From: VXNE01 sp965200505
GTDB taxonomy: Bacteria; Pseudomonadota; Gammaproteobacteria; Pseudomonadales; Azotimanducaceae
Direction: 5' to 3'
Assembly: GCA_965200505.1 (NCBI GenBank)
Contig: OZ241343.1
Location: 3,720,001 to 3,784,000, forward strand
DNA length: 64,000 nt
Part shown: positions 17,760-26,771 of the stretch, piece by piece
Layout of the letters: the number at the start of each line of letters is the position of its first letter
How positions within the stretch are numbered: position 1 is the stretch's first letter
Notes under the pieces: generated by a model
The model's database searches: none
What the model saw: only the letters and a program-made list of their open reading frames with translations
What the model was told of the DNA's origin: nothing
Made by a program: the position numbers and the translations under genes

Positions 17760-19060
17760 CAGTTCGCCCCGCGCTGCCAAACCCGCTGCCCGGCGACGTA
17801 AGTGCGCTCGACGTCGCGCTCATCGCCCAACATCATGTAGGCGAAGAGCCGCTCGGCGAGGGTGTCCGCTTGCGCCAGCCGGCGCGCCAAGGCCGGGTTG
17901 GCGCTCGGTTCCAGCACCACGACGTCCGCCTCGAAGCCCGGCGCGAGCCGGCCGATCCGGTCATCCACGCCGAGCGCGATGGCGTTGCCGAGGGTGATGG
18001 CGTGGAAGGCGTCGAGCGGGTGCCAGCTTTGGCCTTTGAGTTGGCACACCCGGTAGCCGTCCGCCAGCGTCTTCAGCATCGAGAGGCTGGTGCCGGCGCC
18101 CACGTCCGAACCCACCGCCAAGCGCACGCCGGCACCTTGGAGCGCGGCCAGATCACATAGGCCGCTGCCCAGGAACAGATTGGAGGACGGGCAGAAGACG
18201 ACGGCCGCACCCCGCTCGGCGAGGCGGCGCCGCTCACGCTCACAGAGGTGGACGCCGTGCGCGAACACGCTGCGCTCGCCCACCAAGCCGTGGCGCTCGT
18301 ACACATCCACATAGTCCCGCGCCGCGGGGAAGAGGGTGCGCAAGCGCTCGATCTCGGCCGCATTCTCGGAAAGATGCGTGTGCAGCAACACGCCCGGATA
18401 GCGCTCAAGGAGGGTGCCCGCGGCGCTGAGCTGAGCGGCGCTGCTGGTGATGGCGAAGCGCGGCGTCACCGCGTAGCCGAGCCGCCCCACGCCGTGCCAG
18501 CGTTCGATGAGCCGGGCGCTGGTGGCGATGGCGTCCGCGTCGTCGAGCAGCGCCGGCGGCACGTTGCGGTCAGCGAGCACTTGGCCCGCGATCAAGCGCG
18601 CCCCCCGGCTTTCCGCAGCCCGGAACAGCGCCTCGGTCGCAACCTCGTGGCCCGTGGTGAAGACCAACGCGGACGTAGTGCCGTGGGCGAAGGAGAGCTC
18701 GAGAAAGCGCTCCGCGCGCGCCGCCGCGAAATCGGCGTCCGCGAAGGCCGCCTCGGCCGGAAACGCGTAGCGTTCGAGCCAGTCCATGAGTTGTGTGCCG
18801 AAGCTGGCGATGATGTCCACTTGGGGGAAGTGGACATGGGCGTCGATGAAGCCGGGCAGGATGACGGCCGGGCGCAAGTCCTCGCAGGCATCCAAATTGC
18901 CGCCTTGGGCGACGAAGTCGGCCGCGCTGGCTGCGAACTCGATGCGTCCGCGGTTCAGCGCCAGCACACCGTCCTCGACGTGTTGCACGGCGTCGGCGCC
19001 GCGCTGCGCCGGTGCCGCGGAGAAGCTCACGAGGGTGCCTCGAATCAACTCGGCCGCCAT
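17759..19060 (-). CDS. guaD: guanine deaminase
   Basis: 433 residues of the amidohydrolase superfamily. The metal-binding motif is PGFIDAHVHFPQ, followed by GTQLMDWLERYAFPAE, which is typical of GuaD. Later come LLHTHLSENAAEIE and AVGSDVGAGTSLSMLKTLAD. Converts guanine to xanthine, feeding the xanthine dehydrogenase encoded upstream. Only 3 bp separate it from the HIU hydrolase stop, and it overlaps puuD by one base. Confidence 0.92.
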   Translation of the reverse strand: MAAELIRGTLVSFSAAPAQRGADAVQHVEDGVLALNRGRIEFAASAADFVAQGGNLDACEDLRPAVILPGFIDAHVHFPQVDIIASFGTQLMDWLERYAFPAEAAFADADFAAARAERFLELSFAHGTTSALVFTTGHEVATEALFRAAESRGARLIAGQVLADRNVPPALLDDADAIATSARLIERWHGVGRLGYAVTPRFAITSSAAQLSAAGTLLERYPGVLLHTHLSENAAEIERLRTLFPAARDYVDVYERHGLVGERSVFAHGVHLCERERRRLAERGAAVVFCPSSNLFLGSGLCDLAALQGAGVRLAVGSDVGAGTSLSMLKTLADGYRVCQLKGQSWHPLDAFHAITLGNAIALGVDDRIGRLAPGFEADVVVLEPSANPALARRLAQADTLAERLFAYMMLGDERDVERTYVAGQRVWQRGAN

Positions 19061-19063
19061 CGC

Positions 19064-19399
19064 CTAGCTGCCCCGATAGGTGGTGAAGCCGAAGCGGTTC
19101 AGGAGCAGGGGGACGTGATAGTGGGGGCGCTCGGCCACGACGAACTCGATGGTGACGCGCGGGTGGAAGCTCTCGACGCCACGCGCCCGGAACCAAGCGC
19201 CGCTCTCGAAGATCAAGGCATAGGTGCCCGCCGCCAGCGCCGCCGCGCCATCCCAGGCACCGATGCGCCCGTCGGCGTCCGTCACGCCGGCGGCGAGGCG
19301 TTGGCCTTGGGGCAGGGCGATGAGCTGCACGCTCAGCCCGGCCGCCGGCAGGCCCTCGTGCAAATCCAGCACATGGGTGGAAAGCGTCGCCTCAGCCAT
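19064..19399 (-). CDS. uraH: 5-hydroxyisourate hydrolase (transthyretin-like)
   Basis: 111 residues. The N-terminal STHVLDLHEGLPA and the C-terminal tetrapeptide YRGS (in NRFGFTTYRGS) are signatures that separate HIU hydrolases from transthyretin. The HYHVPLLL segment supplies a conserved histidine. Hydrolyses 5-hydroxyisourate, the PuuD product, to OHCU. ATG 19399 lies 8 bases inside the OHCU decarboxylase gene. Confidence 0.92.
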   Translation of the reverse strand: MAEATLSTHVLDLHEGLPAAGLSVQLIALPQGQRLAAGVTDADGRIGAWDGAAALAAGTYALIFESGAWFRARGVESFHPRVTIEFVVAERPHYHVPLLLNRFGFTTYRGS

Positions 19400-19901
19400 C
19401 CGCCGCCCCGAACATTCGGCGCAGCCGCAGCGCGGTGATGGCCGCCTGCTCATCCGCCGCGGTCGCCAGCTCGGCGGTGGTGTCGCGGCCGATGCGTCCC
19501 CGCAGCGCCTCAAGCATCGCCGCGGCGCTCTTGCCGCTCGCGCAGATGATGAAGGTGAATCCGTGCCGCGCCCGGTAGGCGGCGTTCAGTTCGGCGAGCG
19601 CGCGCAACGTCGCCGCGTCCGCACCCACCACCTGCCCCTGCTCCGCTTTCTCGGCGTCGCCGTAACGTGTGCGCAGCGCCTCCACGTCGCCGATCGCGGG
19701 ATGCGCTTCCAAGGCCAGGCGCCGTTCCGCCGCGGGCGTGGCGGCCCACGCGGTGTGCGCCGCGGCCAACAGTTGCTCCAAATCGGTGCAGGGGCGCCGC
19801 GCCGCCACCTCCCGCGCCCACAGCGGGCTGGCGCAGCATTGCAGCAGCAGTTCTTCGGCAGCTTCCGGCGGCAAGCCGTTGAAATCCCGCAACGTTGTCA
19901 T
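19392..19901 (-). CDS. uraD: 2-oxo-4-hydroxy-4-carboxy-5-ureidoimidazoline (OHCU) decarboxylase
   Basis: 169 residues from ATG 19901. Contains the family motif HPAIGD and the segment LNAAYRARHGFTFIICASGK. Decarboxylates OHCU to S-allantoin, the substrate of PuuE. It overlaps xdhC by 4 bp upstream and uraH by 8 bp downstream, so it lies in the middle of a tightly packed operon. Confidence 0.9.
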   Translation of the reverse strand: MTTLRDFNGLPPEAAEELLLQCCASPLWAREVAARRPCTDLEQLLAAAHTAWAATPAAERRLALEAHPAIGDVEALRTRYGDAEKAEQGQVVGADAATLRALAELNAAYRARHGFTFIICASGKSAAAMLEALRGRIGRDTTAELATAADEQAAITALRLRRMFGAADG

Positions 19902-20725
19902 TCGGCGGCGTCCGAGCGCACCAGGGCGGACTTCACGCGCCGCCAAGTCAGGGCATCGGCGGCCGGCGCCGGGCGTTCGCCGTGCAGCTCCAGGAGTTCC
20001 GCGACGATGGAGATGGCGACGGCCATCGGTTGCTTGCCGGGCACGTCGTCGCGCCCGACCGGGCACCGCACTGGGCGCAACGCATCCGCGGCCACGCCAT
20101 CGCGCAGCAGGCGCTCCCGAAAGCGTTGCCATTTCGTGGTCGAGCCGATGAGGCCGACGGAGCGAAACACGCCACGCCCCAAGAGCCGCGCCAAGATGCG
20201 GTAGTCGAGGTCATGGTCGTGGGTGAGGATGAGCACATGGCTCGCCGCGCCGATGGCATCCACCGCGTCCAGCGGCGCCGTGTGGCGGCGAAACACGTCG
20301 ACGGCGGGATCAAAGGCGTCTCGCCGCTCATCCACCCAATGCACCGTCGCCGGCAACTCGCTCAACAACCGCGCCACTTGGGCGCCCACATGCCCAGCGC
20401 CGAACACGAACGCCTCCAAGGCATGGCGGCAACGGCACTCGAACAACACGGTGACGCTGCCGCCGCAGCATTGCTGCGCCGCCGCGGCGAGGGGGTAGTG
20501 GCCGATCTCCAGCGTCGCCGCGCCGGCGTCAAGCAGTTCGCGGGCGCGTTCGACCACCATGAACTCCAGCTGGCCGCCGCCGACGCTGCCATGCAGCGCG
20601 TCTTGGGTCACCACCATCTTGTCGCCGGCGTCGCGCGGCGTGGAGCCGGTGGTCGCGAGCACCGTGGCGAGCACATGGGGGCGTCCGGCGGCTTCCGAGG
20701 CCGCCACGGCTTCATACCACTGCAT
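19898..20725 (-). CDS. xdhC: xanthine dehydrogenase accessory protein XdhC
   Basis: 275 residues. The N-terminal XdhC domain (ATVLATTGSTPRDAGDKMVV, GSVGGGQLE) is followed by a Rossmann-like domain (EAFVFGAGHVGAQVARLL, GLIGSTTKWQRFRERL). Binds and sulfurates the molybdenum cofactor before insertion into xanthine dehydrogenase. ATG 20725 sits 14 bases inside xdhB; a GTG 15 bases further upstream is an alternative start. It lies in the usual A-B-C order. Confidence 0.9.
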   Translation of the reverse strand: MQWYEAVAASEAAGRPHVLATVLATTGSTPRDAGDKMVVTQDALHGSVGGGQLEFMVVERARELLDAGAATLEIGHYPLAAAAQQCCGGSVTVLFECRCRHALEAFVFGAGHVGAQVARLLSELPATVHWVDERRDAFDPAVDVFRRHTAPLDAVDAIGAASHVLILTHDHDLDYRILARLLGRGVFRSVGLIGSTTKWQRFRERLLRDGVAADALRPVRCPVGRDDVPGKQPMAVAISIVAELLELHGERPAPAADALTWRRVKSALVRSDAAE

Positions 20726-23021
20726 CGGGGCGTCCTCGCTCACGGGCTTCGCATGCGGCCCAGTACACCGCCTCCGGCGTGGCCGGCGCCGCCAGTGCCG
20801 GCAGGTGGGCATAACCGCCCGCCGCGAAACAGGCGTCGCGCAGTGCGCACCACACCGCGATGGCGAGCATCAACGGCGGTTCACCCACCGCCTTGGAGCG
20901 ATGCGGTGTGGGCCGCGGGTTGGCGCCGGCGTAGAAGGCGACATTGAACTCCTCCGGGCTATCGTGGGCGGTGGGAATCTTGTAGTTCGCGGGGCTGTCG
21001 GAAATCAATCGGCCGCGCTCGTCCCACAAGAGTTCCTCGCTGGTGAGCCAACCCATGCCCTGCATGAAGCCGCCTTCGATTTGCCCCAAGTCGATGGCCG
21101 GGTTCAGCGACGCGCCGCAGTCGTGCAGGATATCGACCCGCGGCACGCGATATTCGCCGGTGGTGGTATCGACCAACACTTCGGCCACCGCCGCGCCGTG
21201 GGCGTAGTAGTAGAACGGTTCGCCGCGGCCCAAGCCCTTGTCGAAGTGAATGTCGGGGGTCTTGAAGAAGCCCGTGGCGGAGAGTGGCGTGCGGGCGAGA
21301 TGCGCGGTGCGCACGAAGTCCCCAAACGGCATCGTCTGGCGCCCCGCTGCCACTTCGCCATCGCTGAACCGCAACGCCACGGGCGGCCAGTTGAGGTGTT
21401 CGTGGGCGAACGTGGCAAGGTTCGCCTTGATCCGCTCGCAGGCTTGGCGCACGGCCATGCCGTTCAAGTCGGCGCCGGAGGAGGCGGCGGTGGGCGTGGT
21501 GTTCGGCACCTTGTCGGTGCGCGTCGCGGTGTTGATGACCGCGCTGAGCGGCGCGCCGAACGCCTGCGCCGCGACTTGGCGCACCTTGGTGTAGAGCCCT
21601 TGGCCCATCTCCGTGCCGCCGTGGTTCACCTCGATGCTGCCGTCCAGATAGACGTTGACGAGGCTGCCGGCTTGGTTCAAGTGCATGGTGGTGAACGAGA
21701 TGCCGAACTGCACGGGCGTGAGGGCGATGCCTCGCTTCAGCCAGGGGCTGTCCCGATTGAAGGCACGGGTCGCGGCGCGGCGGCGGCGGTAATCGGCACT
21801 CGCCTCCAGTTCGCCGATGAGGTCGGCCAGCACATGCTCCGTCACCCGCTGGCCGTAGAACGCCATGTCGCGCCCGGGCGCGTAGAGGTTGCGCTTGCGC
21901 ACGTCGAGGGGGTCCATGCCCAAGCGGGCGGCGATGTCGTCCAGCACGGCCTCGATGCCGAGCATGCCCTGTGGCCCCCCGAAACCGCGGAACGCCGTGT
22001 TGGACACGGTGTGGGTCTTGCAGCGATGCCCGGTGACCTCGGCATGGGGCAGGTAGTAGGCGTTGGCCGCGTGCAGCATGGCGCGATCGACGATGCCCTC
22101 GGAGAGGTCGGGGGAGTAGCCGCACTTGCCGGCAAGGGACACCCGCGCGGCCACCAGGCGCCCTTCGGCGTCGTGGCCCACGTCGTACTCGCAGGCGAAG
22201 TCGTGCCGCTTGCCGGTTTGCGTCATGTCGTCTTGGCGGGGCAGGCGGCACTTCACCGCCACGCCCAAGCGCCACGCGAAGAGGGCGGCGATGCAGGCCA
22301 CCGACGCCGCTTGGCTCTCCTTGCCGCCGAAGGCGCCACCCATGCGCCGACACGTCACCCGCACCTTGTGCATCGCGGTGCCCAGCACCTTGGCCACCAG
22401 CGCCTGCACCTCGGCGGGATGTTGGGTGGACGATTGCACGTGCATCGCGCCGCCTTCTTCCGGGATGGCGAGCGCCACCTGTCCTTCGAGGTAGAAGTGT
22501 TCTTGGCCGCGCACATAGAGCGTGTGCCGCAACCGCTGCGGGGCAGTGGCCAGCGCCTGCGCCGCATCGCCTTTGCGCCAGGTGCGGCTCGGCAGCACGA
22601 AGCGCCGCTCGTCGAGCGCGGTGGCGACATCCAGCACCGCCGGCGTCTCACGGTAATCCACTTGCGCGAGGCTCGCCGCCCGACGCGCCGCGGCCAAGGA
22701 GCGGGCGGCGACGGCGAACAGCGGTTGGCCCACGAACTCCACGGTGGTGGCGAACAAAGGGTCGCCCGGATACACGGCGCCGATGTCGAGTTCGCCCGGC
22801 ACGTCGTCCGCGGTCACCACATCCACCACGCCCGGCGCGGCCCGCGTGGCGGACAGATCAAGGCGCGTCACGTCGCCGTGCGCGATGGTGGCGGCGCCCA
22901 CGGCGACATGCAGGGTGCCCGGTGGCGTCGGCAAATCATCCACATACCGCGCCGTGCCGGTGACATGCCCCAACGCCGAATCGTGGCGCAACGGCGCTCC
23001 GATGGTCGCCACGCCGCTCAT
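20712..23021 (-). CDS. xdhB: xanthine dehydrogenase, molybdopterin-binding subunit
   Basis: 769 residues, the usual length for the large subunit of two-subunit bacterial XDHs. Visible motifs include GTARYVDDLPTPPGTLHVAV, RRMGGAFGGKESQA, TAFRGFGGPQGML and NVYLDGSIEVNHGGTEMGQG, all cofactor- or substrate-contacting segments. Oxidises hypoxanthine and xanthine to urate. The start overlaps the xdhA stop (ATGA), giving a coupled A-B-C operon. Confidence 0.93.
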   Translation of the reverse strand: MSGVATIGAPLRHDSALGHVTGTARYVDDLPTPPGTLHVAVGAATIAHGDVTRLDLSATRAAPGVVDVVTADDVPGELDIGAVYPGDPLFATTVEFVGQPLFAVAARSLAAARRAASLAQVDYRETPAVLDVATALDERRFVLPSRTWRKGDAAQALATAPQRLRHTLYVRGQEHFYLEGQVALAIPEEGGAMHVQSSTQHPAEVQALVAKVLGTAMHKVRVTCRRMGGAFGGKESQAASVACIAALFAWRLGVAVKCRLPRQDDMTQTGKRHDFACEYDVGHDAEGRLVAARVSLAGKCGYSPDLSEGIVDRAMLHAANAYYLPHAEVTGHRCKTHTVSNTAFRGFGGPQGMLGIEAVLDDIAARLGMDPLDVRKRNLYAPGRDMAFYGQRVTEHVLADLIGELEASADYRRRRAATRAFNRDSPWLKRGIALTPVQFGISFTTMHLNQAGSLVNVYLDGSIEVNHGGTEMGQGLYTKVRQVAAQAFGAPLSAVINTATRTDKVPNTTPTAASSGADLNGMAVRQACERIKANLATFAHEHLNWPPVALRFSDGEVAAGRQTMPFGDFVRTAHLARTPLSATGFFKTPDIHFDKGLGRGEPFYYYAHGAAVAEVLVDTTTGEYRVPRVDILHDCGASLNPAIDLGQIEGGFMQGMGWLTSEELLWDERGRLISDSPANYKIPTAHDSPEEFNVAFYAGANPRPTPHRSKAVGEPPLMLAIAVWCALRDACFAAGGYAHLPALAAPATPEAVYWAACEARERGRPDAVV

Positions 23022-24535
23022 GCCAGCGTGCCGGCCAAGGTCTGCGCCTGACCGGTGCGTGCGCGGTGAATCGCCTTCCGCAGCGTCGCCTCGGCCATGT
23101 CGAGGCGGTATTCGCGGCTCGCCCGCACATCGGTGATGGGCGTGAGCACCTCGCGCAGACGCGCCGTGGCGGCGTCCACCGCGGCATCACCCACGGGCTG
23201 GCCCACCAGTTCCGCTGCCACTTCCGGCACTTGCAGGGGTGTGGCGGCGACCCCCCCAAAGGCGATTCGCACCCGCTTGAAGGCACCATCTTCCACGTCG
23301 ATGCGGAAGGCGCCCAACACCGACGCGATGTCGTCGTCCCACCGCTTGGTGATCTTGAACACCTGCAGCGCCTGGAGGTCATCCGCGAACGAGACGGCGC
23401 GGATGTACTCGCCCGGGCGCAGTTGGGTCTCCTTGTAACCTAGGTAGAACGACCTGATCGGCACGGCCCGCCGCTCGCCCGCCGCATCCGCTAGCTCCAG
23501 CTCGGCGTCCAAGGCCAGCAACACCGGCGGCCAGTCCGCCACCGGGGAGGCGTTGGCGATGTTGCCCCCCAGCGTGGCGCGGTGGCGAATCTGTGGCGAG
23601 CCGAACCGCGCCAACAGCGCGGCGATGGCGGGGCAGGGGCTCGGGCCGTCGGCGCCAAAGAACGCCTCCAAGGTGGCTTGAGTGGCCGCGCCCCCGAGCC
23701 GGATGCGGCCGTCCACCAGATCGGCGCCGCGCAGTTCAGCGACACGCCCCAAGTCGATGAGCGGGCCAAGCTGCCGGCAGCGCTGCGTGACCTCAAGCCA
23801 CAAATCCGTGGCGCCGGCGATGAAGGTTGGGGTGGCGCCGGCCGCCTCAGCGAGCGTCTCGCGCAACGCCTTTTCGTCCTTGGGCCGATGGAATGGCACG
23901 GCCTTGCCCACCGTCTCGGCACCCGGTTGCGGGGGCGGCGTTGCCGTGAGCGCCGGCACGGCCTCGCGCGGATGTCGGTAGCCGCCGCTGGTCGCCTCAG
24001 CGGCCGCGGCGGCGGCGCTCAAGATGCTGCGATAGCCCGTGCAGCGACACAGATTGCCGCTGATGGCGCGCGCGAAGTCCGCGCGGGTGGCCGCGCCGAG
24101 CCCCTCGCCGGCGGCAAGTTGATGCGCGATGAGCGACATGACGAAGCCCGGCGTGCAAAAGCCGCACTGCGAACCGTGGTGCTCCACCAACGCCGCCTGC
24201 ACGGGATGCAGGCTCGCGGCCGCCACGCCGCGGGTGACGTCGGCCGGCGAACGGCCCATCCCGGCCGCCCCCTCCACGGTGAGCACTTGGTGGTCGGCCA
24301 TGGCGCCCAACGGCGTGATGCAGCTGTTGAGGCTGAAGAAGAGGCCGGGGGCGCCGTCGTTCGTTGGGTCCGCCAAGTCCTGCACGATCACCGTGCAGGC
24401 GCCGCAATCGCCGGATGCGCAGCCCTCCTTGGTGCCCGTCAACCCCGGTTGGGCGCGGATGTGCTCCAAGAGGCTGACGTTGGGGTCGAAGTCCAAGATT
24501 GGGCGTTCACGACCATTTATCCACAGCCGCATCAT
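23018..24535 (-). CDS. xdhA: xanthine dehydrogenase, FeS/FAD subunit
   Basis: 505 residues from ATG 24535. The first [2Fe-2S] ligands are C39, C44 and C47 in EGCASGDCGACTV; the second cluster is in CGFCTPGFVMSLIA and CRCTGYRSI. An FAD-binding domain follows (PTFIAGATDLWLEV, TLGGNIANASPVADWPPVLL). Transfers electrons from the molybdenum subunit to NAD+. It is the first gene of the xdhABC operon, and the purine permease lies 106 bp upstream on the same strand. Confidence 0.93.
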   Translation of the reverse strand: MMRLWINGRERPILDFDPNVSLLEHIRAQPGLTGTKEGCASGDCGACTVIVQDLADPTNDGAPGLFFSLNSCITPLGAMADHQVLTVEGAAGMGRSPADVTRGVAAASLHPVQAALVEHHGSQCGFCTPGFVMSLIAHQLAAGEGLGAATRADFARAISGNLCRCTGYRSILSAAAAAAEATSGGYRHPREAVPALTATPPPQPGAETVGKAVPFHRPKDEKALRETLAEAAGATPTFIAGATDLWLEVTQRCRQLGPLIDLGRVAELRGADLVDGRIRLGGAATQATLEAFFGADGPSPCPAIAALLARFGSPQIRHRATLGGNIANASPVADWPPVLLALDAELELADAAGERRAVPIRSFYLGYKETQLRPGEYIRAVSFADDLQALQVFKITKRWDDDIASVLGAFRIDVEDGAFKRVRIAFGGVAATPLQVPEVAAELVGQPVGDAAVDAATARLREVLTPITDVRASREYRLDMAEATLRKAIHRARTGQAQTLAGTLA

Positions 24536-24641
24536 CGGCGCAGTGTAAGCAAATCGCGCCCCAACCGTTAGCGAGGCCGCGCAATGGGCGGGTTGCAAGC
24601 GGGCACCGCGGTTGCCGGCGGGCATCGCGGGCGTTCGCTCC

Positions 24642-25955
24642 CTAGAGAAACGCGAACTTAAAGGAAAAGATTAACGCAACGACGTAAACCGCTGCCGGAC
24701 ATTCCCGGGCCCGCCCGGCGATCACCTTGATGGCCGCGTAGGTCAGGAACCCGATGCCGATGCCATCGGCGATGGAGAAACTGAGCGGCATGGCGATGGC
24801 CGTGACGGTGGCCGGCGCCGCCTCGGTGACGTCATCCCAAGTGAGGTCCGCGAGCCCACGCACCATGAGCGCCGCCACGAAGAGCAGGGCGGCGCTGGTG
24901 GCGTAGGCCGGCACGCTCTGCGCCAACGGCGCGAAGGCGAGGCAGAGCAGGAACAACGCGGCGACGACCACCGCGGTGAGGCCGGTCTTGCCGCCACTCT
25001 CCACGCCGGCCGCGCTCTCGATGTAGCTGGTCGTCGAGGACGTGCCGACGAGGGCGCCAAACACGGTGGCTCCGGAGTCCGCGAAGAGGGCATTGCGCAG
25101 CCGCGGCAACCTGCCGTCCGCGCCCACCAGGCCGCCGCGCGTGGCGACCCCCACCAACGTGCCGGCGGTGTCGAACACATCCACCAGCAGGAACGAGAGG
25201 ATCACCGTGACCATGCCCAGGCTCAGCGCCCCCGCGACGTCGAGTTGGCCGAGGGCTGGCATCGGGGAGGGCGGCGGCGCCACGAGGCCGTGGAACGGCG
25301 CCGCGCCGACCACCCAACCCACCGCGGCGACGCCCAACATGCCGATGATGATGGCCCCGGGGAGGCGGCGCGCCACGAGGGCGGCGATGATGGCGAAGCC
25401 GACCAGGGCGGCCAGTGGCGCGAAGCTGGCGAGGTCGCCCACGGTGACGAACGTGGCGGGGTCGCTCACCACCACGCCGGCCGACCGGAGCGCGATGAAT
25501 GCGATGAAGAGGCCCACCCCGGCCGAGATGCCGAGCTTTAAGTTGCGTGGGATGGAGTTGATGAGCCATTCGCGGGCCGGCAAGGCGCTCAACAGCACGA
25601 AGAGGCAGCCGGAGACGAACACCGCGCCGAGCGCCACGCGCCAATCGTGGCCGGCGCCCAGCACCACGGCATAGGCGAAGAAGGCGTTCTGGCCCATGCC
25701 CGGCGCCAACGCGATGGGGTAGTTGGCGAGCAGCCCCATCGCCAAGGTGCCGGCCGCGGCGGCCAGGCAGGTGGCGACGAACACCGCGCCGAAGTCCATG
25801 CCGGCCTCGGCGAGGATCGCGGGATTCACCACGGTGATGTAGGCCATCGCCAAGAAGGTGGTGACGCCGGCGATGGCTTCCCGCCGCCAAGAAGACCCGC
25901 GCGCGGCCATCCCGAAGCGGCGCTCCAACCAGCCGTTGTCGCCTTGGGACGTCAT
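24642..25955 (-). CDS. NCS2-family purine permease (AzgA/PbuG-like)
   Basis: 437 residues with about 12 to 14 hydrophobic helices. REAIAGVTTFLAMAYITVVN, ALAPGMGQNAFFAYAVVL and VDVFDTAGTLVGVA are AzgA-type (COG2252) signatures for proton-coupled uptake of adenine, guanine and hypoxanthine. An RBS (GCAGGAGAG) precedes ATG 25955. Its position directly upstream of xdhABC suggests it supplies the substrate of the catabolic operon. Confidence 0.88.
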   Translation of the reverse strand: MTSQGDNGWLERRFGMAARGSSWRREAIAGVTTFLAMAYITVVNPAILAEAGMDFGAVFVATCLAAAAGTLAMGLLANYPIALAPGMGQNAFFAYAVVLGAGHDWRVALGAVFVSGCLFVLLSALPAREWLINSIPRNLKLGISAGVGLFIAFIALRSAGVVVSDPATFVTVGDLASFAPLAALVGFAIIAALVARRLPGAIIIGMLGVAAVGWVVGAAPFHGLVAPPPSPMPALGQLDVAGALSLGMVTVILSFLLVDVFDTAGTLVGVATRGGLVGADGRLPRLRNALFADSGATVFGALVGTSSTTSYIESAAGVESGGKTGLTAVVVAALFLLCLAFAPLAQSVPAYATSAALLFVAALMVRGLADLTWDDVTEAAPATVTAIAMPLSFSIADGIGIGFLTYAAIKVIAGRARECPAAVYVVALIFSFKFAFL

Positions 25956-26014
25956 GCGCTCTCCTGCTTAGGCCACCGCCGTCATTATGCCGGGCGGCGT
26001 GGGTGGCGCCGCGC

Positions 26015-26746
26015 TCAATCGCCGGCAGCCAGCGCGAAGCACTCCAACTTGGTCTCGTCGCCCATCCTGAGCACCCAGCCACACGGCCCCCAGTCGCCCA
26101 ACACATAGCGCCGCGCCACCTCGCCATCCGGCAATCGCAGGTCGTGGACGCCCGGCCGGTGGGTGTGGCCATGCACCATCATCGTGCAACGCAGTGCCTC
26201 CATCGCCGTCGCCAACTCACGCTCCGTCACGTCCATGATGTTGTCGGCCTTGTTGGCGTTGGCGGCGCGGCTCTGCGCCCTGAGCTGCCGCGCCATTTCG
26301 CGCCGCTCGGCGAGCGGCCGGGCGAGGGTCTCGCTTTGCCATTGCGGCGAGCGGAACAGGGCGCGGGCGCGTTGGTAATCCACGTCCGCCGTGCAGTACG
26401 CATCGCCGTGGGCGAGCAACACGCGGGTCCCCGCCACTGAGATGACGTGCGGGTCTTCAATCAGCTGGGCGCCGGTTTCGGCGGCGAGCCGCGCACCGAA
26501 CAGGAAATCGCGGTTGCCGTGCATGAGATAGGTGGGGCACTGCTGCGCCGCCTGCGCGAGGGCGCCGCGCACCGTCGCCGCGCCCGCCGAGTCGTCATCG
26601 TCGCCGATCCAGGTCTCGGCGAGGTCGCCCAAGATGTAGAGCGCGGCGGCATGGGGCGTTTCCCGGGCGATGAAGGCCGTGAAGCCGGCCGTGACGTCGG
26701 GCGTGGCGTCGTCCAGATGCAGATCGGAAACGAAAAGCGTCGTCAT
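26015..26746 (-). CDS. lpxH: UDP-2,3-diacylglucosamine diphosphatase
   Basis: 243 residues of the calcineurin-like metallophosphatase fold. All metal motifs are present: SDLHLD (7-12), GDLAETWIGDD, MHGNRDFLFG, LAHGD and GHTHRPGVHD. Hydrolyses UDP-2,3-diacylglucosamine to lipid X at the inner face of the inner membrane, early in lipid A synthesis, so the organism makes LPS. folD ends 25 bp upstream on the same strand, so the two may be cotranscribed. Confidence 0.93.
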   Translation of the reverse strand: MTTLFVSDLHLDDATPDVTAGFTAFIARETPHAAALYILGDLAETWIGDDDDSAGAATVRGALAQAAQQCPTYLMHGNRDFLFGARLAAETGAQLIEDPHVISVAGTRVLLAHGDAYCTADVDYQRARALFRSPQWQSETLARPLAERREMARQLRAQSRAANANKADNIMDVTERELATAMEALRCTMMVHGHTHRPGVHDLRLPDGEVARRYVLGDWGPCGWVLRMGDETKLECFALAAGD

Positions 26747-26771
26747 GGCCGCGGGGTTGCCGGCGATGGCC

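Noticed and set aside
20559..23051. 830-codon open frame antisense to xdhB
   Set aside because: xdhB on the other strand has all family motifs; the antisense frame has none.
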